64,000 nucleotides of DNA from Mycobacterium paraterrae (GCF_022430545.2 NZ_CP092488.2:2666001-2730000); one strand, 5' to 3'; positions 8,400 to 17,974 are shown, numbered from the stretch's first letter. Program-made: numbers and translations. The notes: generated by a model not told the origin, from the sequence alone.

Positions 8400-9715
8400 G
8401 ATGTGAGGTACTCCGGAGTGTTCACGGCGGCCGCGACCAGCTCAACCGGCTTGCCCGTCAATGGCTTCAGCGCTGTCACGGTTCGGTTGGACCATGCTCC
8501 GATGCCGATCAAATACCCCACGGCATCGATCCGGTCAACCGCCGCGGCCTCATCGACCGTCGACACGTCACCGGTGAGCGCAAGACGATTCGCCACCCGC
8601 ATCCGCAGGTCGGCGCTGGCGGTAGACAGCCAGAGCCGGCCATGCGGCCATCCACCGACATCTGGTGGGTAGAACGGGCGCTGGCCCAGTGCCGCAAGTG
8701 CATAGCTCAGGGCATTCAGCCGGGCGGCTTCGTCTATCGGTATTCGCAGCGTCCGGAGCACGCCAATGAGCCACTCGACCGGCGTATTGACGATGGCCGC
8801 TCGGCTGTGGACGAACTCGTCATCGGTGAGGATCGCGCGGGTCAGGGCGCGCAGGTCGCGGCTTTGGCCGTATGCCTTGACCAAGCGGTCGAGTGTCTGC
8901 GGCGCTGGCGGTGTGTCAGACGCTAATTGTTGCCAAAGCTGTCCCGCCACGTACTGCGGTGATTTCGGTTGCGCGAGAACGACATCACAGAAGCCGGCCG
9001 CATCGAAGTTTTTCGTAACACCAAAAAGCGTCTTCGGTGTGTGATCATGGCGCTTCGCCACGAGCACCGCCTGGCGGGTGGCGGGCCGAATGGTCCACCC
9101 GGTCAATGCCCGTGCACCCTCGCGGACATCGTGCTCGGTGTAACCATTGCCGTGCCCGAGCGTGAACAGCTCTATGAATTCTCGGGCCAGATTCTCGTTC
9201 GGTGATTTGGCCGTGTTGGTCTGAGCGTCCAACCACAGCATCATCGCGACGTCGGTCAACATTAAATAGGCAAGCGTGCGGAAATCACCAAGCGAGTGCG
9301 TGCGCAGCTTTTGGTTCTGTGCCGCCAAATCCGCAGGCGACCGGACTTTCTCTGCCGAAGTGGCAAAGTGGTTGTGCCAGAGCAGGGTCAGTTTCTCTTG
9401 AAGCGGAGATCGCACAGCCACCATTCGTCGCAACCACCAGTGCGACAGCTCGGTCAGCTGGCCATTGACCCGTCGGCCGTGCTCCTGCAGGCTGGCCGCC
9501 GACGCGCCTTTGCCCGGACTGGGGATAGTCGGCGGCGTTGGCAGCGGTGTTGCTATCGCTCCCGGATCGTGTTCTGGGCTCAGGTTTAGGACCGCGTCCA
9601 CGTAAGCAGGCCATTCCACCTTTGCAACGGCATCGACCTGGGCGCCGGTGGTGCCGAAGCCAACCCGCCGGAGCAGGCGTGCGGTAGTGATCCACCTGTC
9701 CGACTGGCCCGCCAT
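8396..9715 (-). CDS. DUF1800 family protein
   Basis: 439 aa. It has the family opening ARLLRRVGFGTTGAQVDA, then WHNHFATSAEKV, NENLAREFIELFTLGHGNGYTEHDVREGARALTGW and PPDVGGWPHGRLWLS, all hallmarks of DUF1800. No signal peptide is visible, while its partner has a Tat lipoprotein signal. DUF1800 and DUF1501 genes are found together in many bacteria; the pair's biochemical role is unknown. It is first in a two-gene operon with its stop codon inside the DUF1501 start. Confidence 0.85.
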   Translation of the reverse strand: MAGQSDRWITTARLLRRVGFGTTGAQVDAVAKVEWPAYVDAVLNLSPEHDPGAIATPLPTPPTIPSPGKGASAASLQEHGRRVNGQLTELSHWWLRRMVAVRSPLQEKLTLLWHNHFATSAEKVRSPADLAAQNQKLRTHSLGDFRTLAYLMLTDVAMMLWLDAQTNTAKSPNENLAREFIELFTLGHGNGYTEHDVREGARALTGWTIRPATRQAVLVAKRHDHTPKTLFGVTKNFDAAGFCDVVLAQPKSPQYVAGQLWQQLASDTPPAPQTLDRLVKAYGQSRDLRALTRAILTDDEFVHSRAAIVNTPVEWLIGVLRTLRIPIDEAARLNALSYALAALGQRPFYPPDVGGWPHGRLWLSTASADLRMRVANRLALTGDVSTVDEAAAVDRIDAVGYLIGIGAWSNRTVTALKPLTGKPVELVAAAVNTPEYLTS

Positions 9716-9814
9716 CCTTTAACTGTGCCGGATTGTGCTGGGAAATTCCCTGCGACCGCGTTAGTCGGTGCTGTGGATAACGCGCGATGATCCGCGCCAC
9801 TGCTGTGCAAGCCT

Positions 9815-10674
9815 GTGCCGGTGCGGCCCGACCTAGCAGCGCCATTCATCGGCACCGAAGCCGTGGCGTGTGGCTCCTTTAATCGGCACCAGCTTCGAAC
9901 GCGGCATCGGCTGGTATTCCCGGACGTCTACCTGTCCAAGCTGGCCCCGCTCTCCCTCGACCGGCGCATCGCCGCAGCATGGCTGTGGTCGAGACGCAGC
10001 GCCACTATTGCGGGGTTGGCGGCCGCTGCGCTGCACGGCGCGAGTTGGATCGACGACGACGCCACCATCGAGCTGATTCACCGCAGCACCCGTTCGCCGC
10101 GGGGCGTCCTGGTCCGGCGCGACGTATTGCTCGACGGCGAGGTCGTCGCAGTCCGCGGCATGGCCGTCACCACGCCGGACCGCACGGCGTTCGACATCGG
10201 GCGTCGTTCGCCGCACCGGGAGGCGGTCGCGCGGTTGGACGCGTTGGCACGTGCGACGCGGCTCGACCTCGATGTTGTGCGGTCGGTGGCCGACCGGCAT
10301 CCGGGTGCGCGGGGTCTTCGTAGCCTCGAGACGGCACTCGATCTGGTGGACGCCGGCGCGCAGTCGCCAAAGGAAACGTATCTCAGGCTGTTGCTGATCA
10401 ACGCTGGCTTGCCACGACCGGAGACGCAGCTTCCCGTGACGACCGAGTCGGGACCTTATTACTCGACATGGGCTGGCCGGAATTCATGGTCGCCGTCGAA
10501 TACGACGGTGAACACCACCGAACCAATCCGCTGCACTACCGCAAGGACATCCGCCGGCTCGAGACGCTTGATCGACTCGGTTGGATCGTCATTCGGGTGA
10601 TCGCTGGAGACCGTCCCGGCGCAGTGCTGCGTCGCGTGCGCCAAGCGTTGGATGCGCGCCGATCGACTGTGTAA
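9815..10674 (+). pseudogene. DUF559/AbiEi-type protein, frameshifted
   Basis: Frame 1 (GTG start) encodes an N-terminal part with helix-turn-helix-like residues ~15-75 and a middle region (SATIAGLAAAALHGASWID, TTPDRTAFDIGRR) typical of mycobacterial proteins that carry a C-terminal DUF559, Vsr-like nuclease fold. After LPRPETQLPVTTESG the frame goes wrong near 10450-10456. The expected continuation (LLLDMGWPEFMVAVEYDGEHH, then RRLETLDRLGWIVIRVI) is in the next frame and runs to 10674. Loss of one base restores the fit. It is either a real pseudogene or a sequencing error. The intact product would be about 286 aa. It is convergent with pknG. Confidence 0.7.
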
Positions 10675-10729
10675 GCCTGGCGCTCAGTGTGTCGTCGCGG
10701 CGGCAATTCGGCGAAAAGCCCCGCCGCAG

Positions 10730-10765
10730 CGCAACACTCGACGCCGCCACGCAACACTCGACGCC
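10730..10765. repeat. Tandem 20-bp repeat
   Basis: The 16-mer CGCAACACTCGACGCC occurs at 10730-10745 and again at 10750-10765, in the short gap between the frameshifted DUF559-type gene and the 3' end of pknG. No hairpin joins the copies. Its role, if any, is unknown. Confidence 0.6.
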
Positions 10766-10792
10766 AAGACGCGAAAGCCGAGAACGCAAGGC

Positions 10793-13057
10793 CTAGAACG
10801 TCGACGTGGGCCGCACGCGGTTGGCCATGTCGATTAGCTTGTAACGATGCGCCTGCGTGGGCGCCGCCCGGGCCAGGCCGCGCAGCGACGCCTCGACGCC
10901 GAGCCGCAGACCGTGCTCGGTGAACGGAAAGCCGAGGATGTGGTTGGTGCTGGCCTCGTGGTCGCCCAGCCAGTCAAGGGCGCTACCCAACACCAGCGCG
11001 CGGATCTGCAACACCCGCGGCTCGGTCGGCGGCAGCGCCTCGACGCGTCGCGCGGCGTCGCGGATCTGCTCCTCGGTGATGTCACTCGTCGACCGGCCGG
11101 ACAGCAGCGTCACCGCACTGGTCAACCGGGCGGTGGTGAAATACCTTGATGTGGCGGGAACTTCGTCGAGTGTGCGCACGGCTCCTTCTCGATCACCCTC
11201 CACCGACTGCGCCCGGGCCAGCCCGAAGGCCGCCGAAATCACCCCGTCGTCGGTCTTCCACACCGCCTCGTAATACTTGTGTTCGTCTGAGCTGCCGGCC
11301 AATTCGGCCGTCGCGGCCAACGCCATCTTCGGAGCCAGCTCGCCGGGAAATGTGTCGAGCACTTCGCTGAAATGCTTGCTCGCGGAATCGTAATCACCGG
11401 TGAGCAATTCGGACACGGCGCGATACCACACCAGCCGCCACCGCCAACCCACCCGCTCCGCCAGGTCGTCGAGCTTGCGGGTGGCCTTGGCGACGTCGCC
11501 GAGGTCGAGCAACGCGCGGACTTCCATCAACGGCAGCTCGACGGACTCCGACAGGTCGATGTCCTCGGAATCCATGGCGCCGTGCCGGAATGCGCGCAGC
11601 GAATCCAGCGTCTGCACCGGCTGCGACAGCACGGTCGCCTGCAACAGGGGAGCGGCGACGTCGGCGGGATCGACCAGCGGCACCTGCAACGCGGTGACGA
11701 TCTCCTTGGCGGTCAGCTTCTCGGAGTGCACGTGGCCGTCGAGATAGACGTCGGTGTGGGCGACCAACAGCGACTCACCGAACGTCGAGCGGCTGCGTGA
11801 GAAGATGGTCGACAGGCTCGGCCGCCGCACCCCGGTGTCGCGGGCGACCACCTCGCGCAGCACACCGGACAGCTGGCCGGACATCTCCTCGGCGCTGGCG
11901 AACCGCCGGCTCGGATCGGGATCGATGGCGCGGCGCAGCAATCGGCCGAACGAGTCGTACTTGGCCAGCACGGGATCGTCCTCGGGCAGCCCGTCGACGT
12001 AGCGGCCGCCGCGGGCCCGAAGCTTCAGCGTCAGCGCCGCCAGCGTGCGCCCCACCGTGTAGATGTCGGTGGCCACCGTCGGGCCGGTCCGCACGATCTC
12101 CGGGGCCTGGTATCCCGGCGTGCCATAGAGGTAGCCGAAGGAGTTGATCCTCGACACCGCTCCCAGGTCGATCAGCTTGAGCTGCTCCTCGGTGAGCATG
12201 ATGTTCTCCGGCTTGAGGTCGTTGTAGACCAGGCCGATCGAATGCAGATAACTCAGGGCCGGAAGGATCTCCATCACATAGGCGATCGCCTCGGCGACGG
12301 GCAGCTTCTCGCCCTTGCGGCGCTTGAGCGACTGGCCGCCGACGTACTCCATGACGATGTAGCCGACGGGTTCGCCGTGCCGGTCGGTGTGCTCGACGAA
12401 GTTGAAGATCTGCACGATCGAGGGGTGGACGACCTCGGCGAGGAATCGCCGCTCGGCCATCGCGATGGCCTGCGCCTCGGCGTCGCCGGAATGCACCAGT
12501 CCCTTGAGCACCACCGGGCGGTCGTTGACGTTGCGGTCCAGCGCCAGGTACACCCAGCCGAGACCGCCGTGGGCGATGCAGCCCTTGATCTCGTACTGCC
12601 CCGCCACCACGTCGCCCGGATTGAGTTGCGGGAGAAACGAATACGGGCTGCCGCAGTAGGGGCATTCACCCTCGGAGGGAGCCGTCTCGTCGTTGGTGGA
12701 ACGGCCTACCGGTCGTCCGCAGTTCCAACAATACCGCTTCGATTCCGGCACAACCGGATTGGGCATCAACGCTTCGAGTGGGTCGATGTCCGGCACCCGC
12801 GGGATCTCGACCAGTCCACCGCCGAGCCGGCGAACCGGCGCGCGTCTTGCAGATTTCGTTCGATCCGTGGGCGCGGTATCGCCGACCTGGATCAGGAAGT
12901 CGTCGTCGTCATCGTCGTCGAAGTCGGGGCGAAAGATCGCCTGCGTCGCGATCGGTCGGCTTTGCGCGGACGAGTCGACCATCGAGTCGGCGGGCTGGGT
13001 GCCCGGGCCGACCTCGTCCGCGTCCTCGGTGTCGGCTTCCACCGGTTGCTCGGCCAT
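10793..13057 (-). CDS. pknG: Serine/threonine protein kinase PknG
   Basis: 754 aa, near-identical in layout to M. tuberculosis PknG (Rv0410c, 750 aa). The order is a disordered acidic N-terminus with an Asp run (residues ~45-53), a rubredoxin-like metal site from two Cys pairs (110/113 and 132/135), the kinase domain with Lys185 and catalytic Asp280 in YNDLKPEN, then a TPR region from ~425. PknG phosphorylates GarA, which frees 2-oxoglutarate dehydrogenase and alters glutamate metabolism; it signals downstream of GlnH/GlnX. I chose the ATG that touches the glnH stop (TGATG, 1-nt overlap) over an upstream GTG that would add 19 unconserved residues inside glnH. Confidence 0.97.
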   Translation of the reverse strand: MAEQPVEADTEDADEVGPGTQPADSMVDSSAQSRPIATQAIFRPDFDDDDDDDFLIQVGDTAPTDRTKSARRAPVRRLGGGLVEIPRVPDIDPLEALMPNPVVPESKRYCWNCGRPVGRSTNDETAPSEGECPYCGSPYSFLPQLNPGDVVAGQYEIKGCIAHGGLGWVYLALDRNVNDRPVVLKGLVHSGDAEAQAIAMAERRFLAEVVHPSIVQIFNFVEHTDRHGEPVGYIVMEYVGGQSLKRRKGEKLPVAEAIAYVMEILPALSYLHSIGLVYNDLKPENIMLTEEQLKLIDLGAVSRINSFGYLYGTPGYQAPEIVRTGPTVATDIYTVGRTLAALTLKLRARGGRYVDGLPEDDPVLAKYDSFGRLLRRAIDPDPSRRFASAEEMSGQLSGVLREVVARDTGVRRPSLSTIFSRSRSTFGESLLVAHTDVYLDGHVHSEKLTAKEIVTALQVPLVDPADVAAPLLQATVLSQPVQTLDSLRAFRHGAMDSEDIDLSESVELPLMEVRALLDLGDVAKATRKLDDLAERVGWRWRLVWYRAVSELLTGDYDSASKHFSEVLDTFPGELAPKMALAATAELAGSSDEHKYYEAVWKTDDGVISAAFGLARAQSVEGDREGAVRTLDEVPATSRYFTTARLTSAVTLLSGRSTSDITEEQIRDAARRVEALPPTEPRVLQIRALVLGSALDWLGDHEASTNHILGFPFTEHGLRLGVEASLRGLARAAPTQAHRYKLIDMANRVRPTSTF

Positions 13058-14031
13058 CAGTCCACGTACCTCGGGTTGGGCGGCGCCGGGGCGGGGCCGA
13101 GCACCGTTAACCATTTACGGTACAAGGTATTCCACGTGCCGTCTCGGCGAATCCGCTCCAGAGTGCCGTTGACGTAACGCACCAGCCCGGTGTTGTCCAA
13201 CTGAACCCCGATGCCGTAGGGCTGCGTGCCCATGTTCGGCCCGACGATGTGCAGATACGGGTCCTGTGACACCAGGCCAGCCAGAATCGAGTCGTCAGTG
13301 CTGACCGCGTCCACCTGCCGCTGCTGCAAAGCCACCAGGCAGTCGGCCCAGTTGACGACTTCGACCACGATCGGCGGCGGAGCGATTTCGCGGATCCGGT
13401 TCAGCGACGTGGTGCCGGTGGCCACGCACACCCGCTTGCCCGACAGATCGGCGGGCTTGGTGATCGGCGAATCGCGCGGAGCCAGAATGCGTTGTGCCGC
13501 ATCCAGATAGACGGTCGAGAAGTTGACCAGCTTGCGCCGTTCGCAGTTGATGGTCATCGTCTTGACGACGGCGTCCACCTCGCCCTTCTGCAGCGCGGTG
13601 ATGCGCTCGGCCGACGACAGGATCCGGTACTCGACCTGCGCCGGATTCCCGAAGATGTCGCGCGCCACCTCGCCGGCGACGTCGACGTCGAATCCGACGA
13701 TCTCGCCGCTGATCGGATCGCGGAAGCTGAACAGGTTGCTGCCGATGTCCAGGCCGACGATCAGCCTGCCGCGCGCCCGGATGTTGGCGACCGCGGCGTC
13801 GGCGTCGGCCGGATTGTCGAACGGACGCAGGCTCGCCGTCGCATTGCAGTCGTCACCGGTCTTGTCGACGGGCAGCGGCGGCTGCGGCGGCATCTCCTGC
13901 ATGCCGGCGGGTGTGGGCGGCGGCAACGTCGGCGCCGGCGCCACCACCATCGACGCCGACTCGCTGCAACCGGCCAAGAGAAGCGCCGTCGCCGCGGCGA
14001 CGCACAGCATCCGCAGCGGCCGCCGCCTCAT
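13057..14031 (-). CDS. glnH: GlnH, amino-acid-binding lipoprotein
   Basis: 324 aa. The signal peptide has lipobox LLAGC with Cys22, followed by a Pro-rich linker and a type-3 periplasmic substrate-binding fold (GRLIVGLDIGSNLFSFRDP, GFDVDVAGEVARDIFG, VNFSTVYLDAAQRIL, GKRVCVATGTTSLNRI). The M. tuberculosis homologue (Rv0411c) binds aspartate and glutamate and signals through GlnX to PknG rather than feeding an ABC transporter; no transporter gene is present here, which agrees. The ATG lies in a 4-nt ATGA overlap with the glnX stop, preferred over an upstream in-frame start within glnX. Confidence 0.95.
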   Translation of the reverse strand: MRRRPLRMLCVAAATALLLAGCSESASMVVAPAPTLPPPTPAGMQEMPPQPPLPVDKTGDDCNATASLRPFDNPADADAAVANIRARGRLIVGLDIGSNLFSFRDPISGEIVGFDVDVAGEVARDIFGNPAQVEYRILSSAERITALQKGEVDAVVKTMTINCERRKLVNFSTVYLDAAQRILAPRDSPITKPADLSGKRVCVATGTTSLNRIREIAPPPIVVEVVNWADCLVALQQRQVDAVSTDDSILAGLVSQDPYLHIVGPNMGTQPYGIGVQLDNTGLVRYVNGTLERIRRDGTWNTLYRKWLTVLGPAPAPPNPRYVD

Positions 14032-15371
14032 CGGTACTCCATCAACCGCGGCCACAGTCCCAGCGCCACCGCGACCGCGGCACCCAGGCTGAGCACGATG
14101 CCACCGACGGTCGCGCCGGCCAGACCCGCTCGGGCGTTGAGAATGTCGTCGCGCAACTCGTGGCGACTTTGCTCCATCGCCCGCACCAGTGCGTGGTCGA
14201 GCTTGTCGAAGGCGGGCGTCGAGTCGTCTTCGCCGTTGCCCAGCGCCACTTGGGTGGCCGCGCGGTAATTACCCACCGAGATGTAGGAGTTGATCCGGTC
14301 GTCGGCCCGGCGCCACTGATTCAGCAACGCGTCCGCGCCCTGCAGGTCGTTCTTGTCGACGGCGTCGTTGCGCGCCAGATAGTCGTCGAGTTGTCGGTGC
14401 ATGGCATCGATGCGTTGGTAGAACGTCTTCTTGCGGACCTCTTCGTCGCCGCGCCGAATCAGCGACAAGGTCTCGTCGGCACGCGCCTGCTGCGCACTGA
14501 TGGACAGATTCGTGATCGTCTTCAGTGACTCGGCCGCAGTGTTTTTGGCGCTGCGGCTGCCGCTGGTGGAGATCGCGAGCGCGGTGCCGACCCACACCAC
14601 CATAACGAGAATGGCCAGCCCACCGGCGACAAGACCGGGATTGATCCGCCGCCTGGTGCGACGGGCCAGCCACCGGTGCGAGAACGCGCCGAAGATCGCC
14701 GTGGTGAGCACCACCAGGATCACCGGCGCCGGCACTTGAGTCGACGCCGTGGTCTCGGTGTCCACTCGCTCCGACGTCTGGGCATAGAGCCGGGCCGCGT
14801 CGGGCAGGATCGTCGACTGCATCAACGTCGACGCCTCGGACAAATAGGACGATCCGACCGGATTGCCGGCCCGGTTGTTGGTCCGCGCGATCTCGATCAG
14901 CCCGGTGTAGACGGCCAATTCCGCGTTGACCCGGCCGAGCAGCTGGACCAGCGGCTCGTCGGTCAGACCGCTGGATGCGCGGGTGACCGCGACCGCGGCG
15001 TCGGTGATCGCCTGCTCGTAGCGCTGCCGCACGGTTCGCGGCTCGGCCTGGGCGATGAATGCGGTCGCTGCCGCCGCGTCGGCGACCGAGAGAGTGGTGT
15101 AGAGCCGCCCGGCCGCGAAGGCCAGCGGCTCGGTGTGGCTGAGGACCGTGGTGAGCGCGTGCTGCCGCTGGTTGATCGTGGTCGAGGTGGCGAAGGCGGT
15201 GAGCCCGCCGAGGATGGCCAGCACCAGACCGATCGACAGAATCCGGCCCGGCGTCGTCGCCACAAACCACCAGCGGGGGTGGGCCGGCTCGATCGGCGAC
15301 CGCGACCCCAGAGGTTCAGTCGACGGGTGCGCCAACTCCACGGTCACGTCTGTTCCGACCCAATCTTCCAA
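14028..15371 (-). CDS. glnX: GlnX, transmembrane signalling protein
   Basis: 447 aa, homologue of Rv0412c. It has a cytoplasmic N-terminus, a TM helix at about residues 42-64, a helical extracellular segment, two central hydrophobic segments around the basic RWLARRTRRR linker (residues ~215-275), a second helical region rich in Arg/Gln, and a final TM segment (GGIVLSLGAAVAVALGLWP) near the end. In M. tuberculosis GlnX carries the aspartate/glutamate signal of GlnH across the membrane to PknG. First gene of glnX-glnH-pknG, all coupled by 1-4 nt overlaps. The listed start is TTG; GTG at 15350 is an equally possible start. Confidence 0.9.
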   Translation of the reverse strand: MEDWVGTDVTVELAHPSTEPLGSRSPIEPAHPRWWFVATTPGRILSIGLVLAILGGLTAFATSTTINQRQHALTTVLSHTEPLAFAAGRLYTTLSVADAAAATAFIAQAEPRTVRQRYEQAITDAAVAVTRASSGLTDEPLVQLLGRVNAELAVYTGLIEIARTNNRAGNPVGSSYLSEASTLMQSTILPDAARLYAQTSERVDTETTASTQVPAPVILVVLTTAIFGAFSHRWLARRTRRRINPGLVAGGLAILVMVVWVGTALAISTSGSRSAKNTAAESLKTITNLSISAQQARADETLSLIRRGDEEVRKKTFYQRIDAMHRQLDDYLARNDAVDKNDLQGADALLNQWRRADDRINSYISVGNYRAATQVALGNGEDDSTPAFDKLDHALVRAMEQSRHELRDDILNARAGLAGATVGGIVLSLGAAVAVALGLWPRLMEYR

Positions 15372-15569
15372 GCGTGCATGTCGCGAACGGGTATTAAGTG
15401 AAGTCTAAGAGTGTTTTCCTGAGATGCGGGGAGGTCCTCACTCAGATTTCCCGACTCGTTACCGGTCCGCGACCTGGCCCGCGCCATTCATGCTCCATCC
15501 TTAGATGCCGCCTCCTCCTCGGGCGACGAGCCGCCCGCATCGTCGGCGAGGCTTGCTTAACATGACTAC

Positions 15570-16193
15570 GTGCGCGGTGACGGTGACGGATGGGTGGTGT
15601 CTGACACCGGCAGCCCACATTGGGGTCGGTTCGGCGCGGCCGGTTTGTTGCTTCGAGCGCCGCGATCCGACGGTTCGCCCGCGGTTCTGCTGCAGCACCG
15701 GGCGCCGTGGAGCCACCAGGGTGGGACGTGGGGTCTGCCGGGCGGGGCCCGTGACAGCCACGAGAGCCCCGAGGAGGCCGCGGTCCGCGAAGCGCACGAG
15801 GAGGCTGGTCTGGTCAGCCGACTCGTCTCGGTCCGTGCCAGCGTGATCACCGCGAAGGCCAGCGGGACGAGTTGGACCTACACCACCGTCGTCGCCGATG
15901 CGCCCGAGCAACTGCAGACCGTGGCGAACTTCGAAAGTGCCGAGATGCGCTGGGTCGCCGAGGACGAGGTCGACGCATTGCCGTTGCATCCCGGCTTCGC
16001 GGCCAGCTGGCACCGCCTGCGCACCGTGTCGGAGGTCTTACCGCTCAGCCACGACGATCAGCTGAGGGACAGCCTGCCGCGCACGATCGAAATCGAGGAG
16101 GGCGTCTTCGTGTGGTGCACGGCGGGCCATCCCGATCAGGAGCCGTCGCGGCTGAGCTCGCGGATCAGCTCGCTGCTGCAAGTGCCGAACTGA
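15570..16193 (+). CDS. mutT3: Nudix hydrolase MutT3
   Basis: 207 aa, homologue of Rv0413. A complete Nudix box lies at residues 59-81 (GGARDSHESPEEAAVREAHEEAG), with the REAHEE core that binds Mg2+. The strand before it (LLQHRAPWSHQGGTWGLPGG) is typical of MutT-type enzymes that clean oxidised nucleotides such as 8-oxo-dGTP. An in-frame stop (TAA at 15558) limits the N-terminus, so the GTG start is well fixed and matches the VRGDGDGWVVSD segment of the M. tuberculosis protein. Its last 29 nt overlap the 3' end of convergent thiE. Confidence 0.92.
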   Translation: MRGDGDGWVVSDTGSPHWGRFGAAGLLLRAPRSDGSPAVLLQHRAPWSHQGGTWGLPGGARDSHESPEEAAVREAHEEAGLVSRLVSVRASVITAKASGTSWTYTTVVADAPEQLQTVANFESAEMRWVAEDEVDALPLHPGFAASWHRLRTVSEVLPLSHDDQLRDSLPRTIEIEEGVFVWCTAGHPDQEPSRLSSRISSLLQVPN

Positions 16194-16836
16194 GCGCTTC
16201 GGCCGCGGCCCGTGGATCCTCGGCGGCGGTGATCGCCCGGACCACGACGATCCGACGCGCGCCCGCTTCCAGCACCTCCGGCACGCGCGCCGCGTCGATG
16301 CCGCCGATCGCGAACCACGGCTTGTCGACGCCCAGGTTGGCGGTCGACCGGACCAGCGCGAGCCCCGGTGCCGGGCGTCCGGGTTTGGTGGGGGTCGGCC
16401 AGCACGGCCCGACGCAGAAGTAGTCGACGGCCTCCGTGGCCGCGGCATCGACCTGCGTGGCGTCGTGCGTCGAGCGGCCGATCACGCGGTCGGGCCCGAC
16501 GATGTCGCGTGCGACGTCGAGCGGCAGGTCGTCCTGGCCGAGGTGCAGCACGTCGGCGCCGGCGGCGCGGGCGATGTCGGCGCGGTCGTTGACGGCCAGC
16601 AGCGCGCCGTGCCGGCGGGCGGCGTCGGCCAGCACCTCCAGCGCTTTGAGCTCTTCGCGGGCCTCCAGCGGGCCCAGTCGCTGCTCACCGGTCGAGCCCT
16701 TGTCGCGCAGCTGGATGATGTCGACTCCGCCGGCCAGCGCGGCGTCGGCGAATTCGGCCAGGTCCCCGGTGTCGCGGCGGGCGTCGGTGCAGAGGTAGAG
16801 CCGGGCGCTGGCCAGCCGTTCCAGTGGTTGATGCAC
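16165..16836 (-). CDS. thiE: Thiamine-phosphate synthase ThiE
   Basis: 223 aa TIM-barrel enzyme that joins HMP-pyrophosphate and thiazole phosphate into thiamine monophosphate. Visible family motifs: QLRDKGS, LLAVNDRADIARAAGADVLHLGQDDLP, IGRSTHD, DYFCVGPCWPTPTKPGRPAPGL (phosphate-binding loop) and FAIGGID. It is transcribed away from the riboswitch-controlled thiO operon. No TPP aptamer is visible on its own strand. Confidence 0.95.
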   Translation of the reverse strand: MHQPLERLASARLYLCTDARRDTGDLAEFADAALAGGVDIIQLRDKGSTGEQRLGPLEAREELKALEVLADAARRHGALLAVNDRADIARAAGADVLHLGQDDLPLDVARDIVGPDRVIGRSTHDATQVDAAATEAVDYFCVGPCWPTPTKPGRPAPGLALVRSTANLGVDKPWFAIGGIDAARVPEVLEAGARRIVVVRAITAAEDPRAAAEALSSALAAAS

Positions 16837-16867
16837 ACCGCGACGCTAACGACTACCGTAGGGAGCC

Positions 16868-16957
16868 GACACGGGAGTCCCTGGAGCGGGGCTGAGAGTG
16901 GACACAGCAGCCTGTCCTTACCGTCGACCTGATCCGGATCATGCCGGCGAAGGGAGT
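16868..16957 (+). promoter_or_regulatory. TPP riboswitch (THI element) upstream of thiO
   Basis: Both universally conserved aptamer halves are present: GGGCTGAGAG at 16889-16898 and ACCTGATCCGGATCATGCC at 16927-16945, followed by GGCGAAGGGAG. They match the pyrophosphate- and pyrimidine-sensing arms of the TPP riboswitch. The closing P1 strand contains GGGAG, five bases before the thiO ATG, so it overlaps the ribosome-binding site. This points to translational repression when TPP is bound. Confidence 0.95.
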
Positions 16958-16960
16958 GAG

Positions 16961-17974
16961 ATGCCATCGGATTCGGGGACGCTGGCCGTCATCGGCGGCG
17001 GCGTCATCGGGCTGTCCGTGGCTCGGCACGCGGCTCAGGCCGGCTGGCATGTCCGACTGCATCGCACTACGCAACCCGGCGCATCGTGGGTCGCCGCGGG
17101 AATGTTGGCCCCGCACAGCGAGGGATGGCCGGGCGAGGAACGCCTGCTACAGCTGGGCCTGGAGTCGCTGCGGCTCTGGCGACAGGGATTCACCGACGGC
17201 CTGCCCGCCGACGTGATCACCGCGCGTGAGTCGCTGGTGGTCGCCGTCGACCGCGCGGACGTCGCCGACCTGAGGACCGTCGCAGACTGGCTGTCCGAGC
17301 AGGGGCATCCCGTGGTTTGGGAGTCGGCCGCCCGCGACGTGGAACCGATGCTGGCGCAGGGCATTCGGCACGGCTTCCGGGCGCCCACCGAACTCGCGGT
17401 CGACAATCGCGCGCTGGTCGATGCGCTGGCCGCGGCGTGTGCACAACTCGGCGTCGAGTGGGACGAGCCGCTCACCGACCTCGGCTCGGTGCGTGCCGAC
17501 GCCGTCGTGATCGCCAACGGCATCGACGCGCCGTCGCTGTGGCCCGGCCTGCCGATCCGGCCGGTGAAGGGTGAGGTGCTGAGGTTGCGCTGGCGCAAAG
17601 GGTGTATGCCGTTGCCGCAGCGGGTGATTCGGGCTCGTGTGCACGGGCGTCCGGTGTATGTGGTGCCGCGCGCCGACGGAGTGGTGGTCGGCGCCACCCA
17701 GTACGAGCACGGCCGTGATACCGCGCCCACGGTGTCAGGTGTGCGTGACCTGCTCGACGACGCGTGCACGGTGCTGCCCGCGCTCGGCGAGTACGAGTTC
17801 GCGGAGTGCGTCGCCGGTCTGCGCCCGATGACCCCGGACAACCTGCCGTTGGTGGGACGGCTGGACGACCGCACGCTGATCGCCGCCGGCCACGGCCGGT
17901 CGGGCTTCCTGCTTGCGCCGTGGACGGCCGAACAGATTGTGTCCGAACTTCTTCCGGTGGGAGCGATTACGTGA
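16961..17974 (+). CDS. thiO: Glycine oxidase ThiO
   Basis: 337 aa FAD-dependent oxidase that turns glycine into iminoglycine for thiazole synthesis. The dinucleotide-binding motif GGGVIGLSVARHAAQAG is at residues ~11-27; later come GASWVAAGMLAPHSEG, VKGEVLRLRW and the C-terminal FAD contact LIAAGHGRSGFLLAPWTAE. The start is the ATG directly after the riboswitch; an in-frame GTG at 16898 lies inside the aptamer and is not a plausible start. The stop overlaps the thiS start by 4 nt. Confidence 0.95.
   Translation: MPSDSGTLAVIGGGVIGLSVARHAAQAGWHVRLHRTTQPGASWVAAGMLAPHSEGWPGEERLLQLGLESLRLWRQGFTDGLPADVITARESLVVAVDRADVADLRTVADWLSEQGHPVVWESAARDVEPMLAQGIRHGFRAPTELAVDNRALVDALAAACAQLGVEWDEPLTDLGSVRADAVVIANGIDAPSLWPGLPIRPVKGEVLRLRWRKGCMPLPQRVIRARVHGRPVYVVPRADGVVVGATQYEHGRDTAPTVSGVRDLLDDACTVLPALGEYEFAECVAGLRPMTPDNLPLVGRLDDRTLIAAGHGRSGFLLAPWTAEQIVSELLPVGAIT

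Noticed and set aside
16898..16960. Upstream GTG start for thiO adding 21 residues
   Set aside because: It lies inside the TPP riboswitch aptamer; the ATG at 16961 follows the ribosome-binding site and matches family length.
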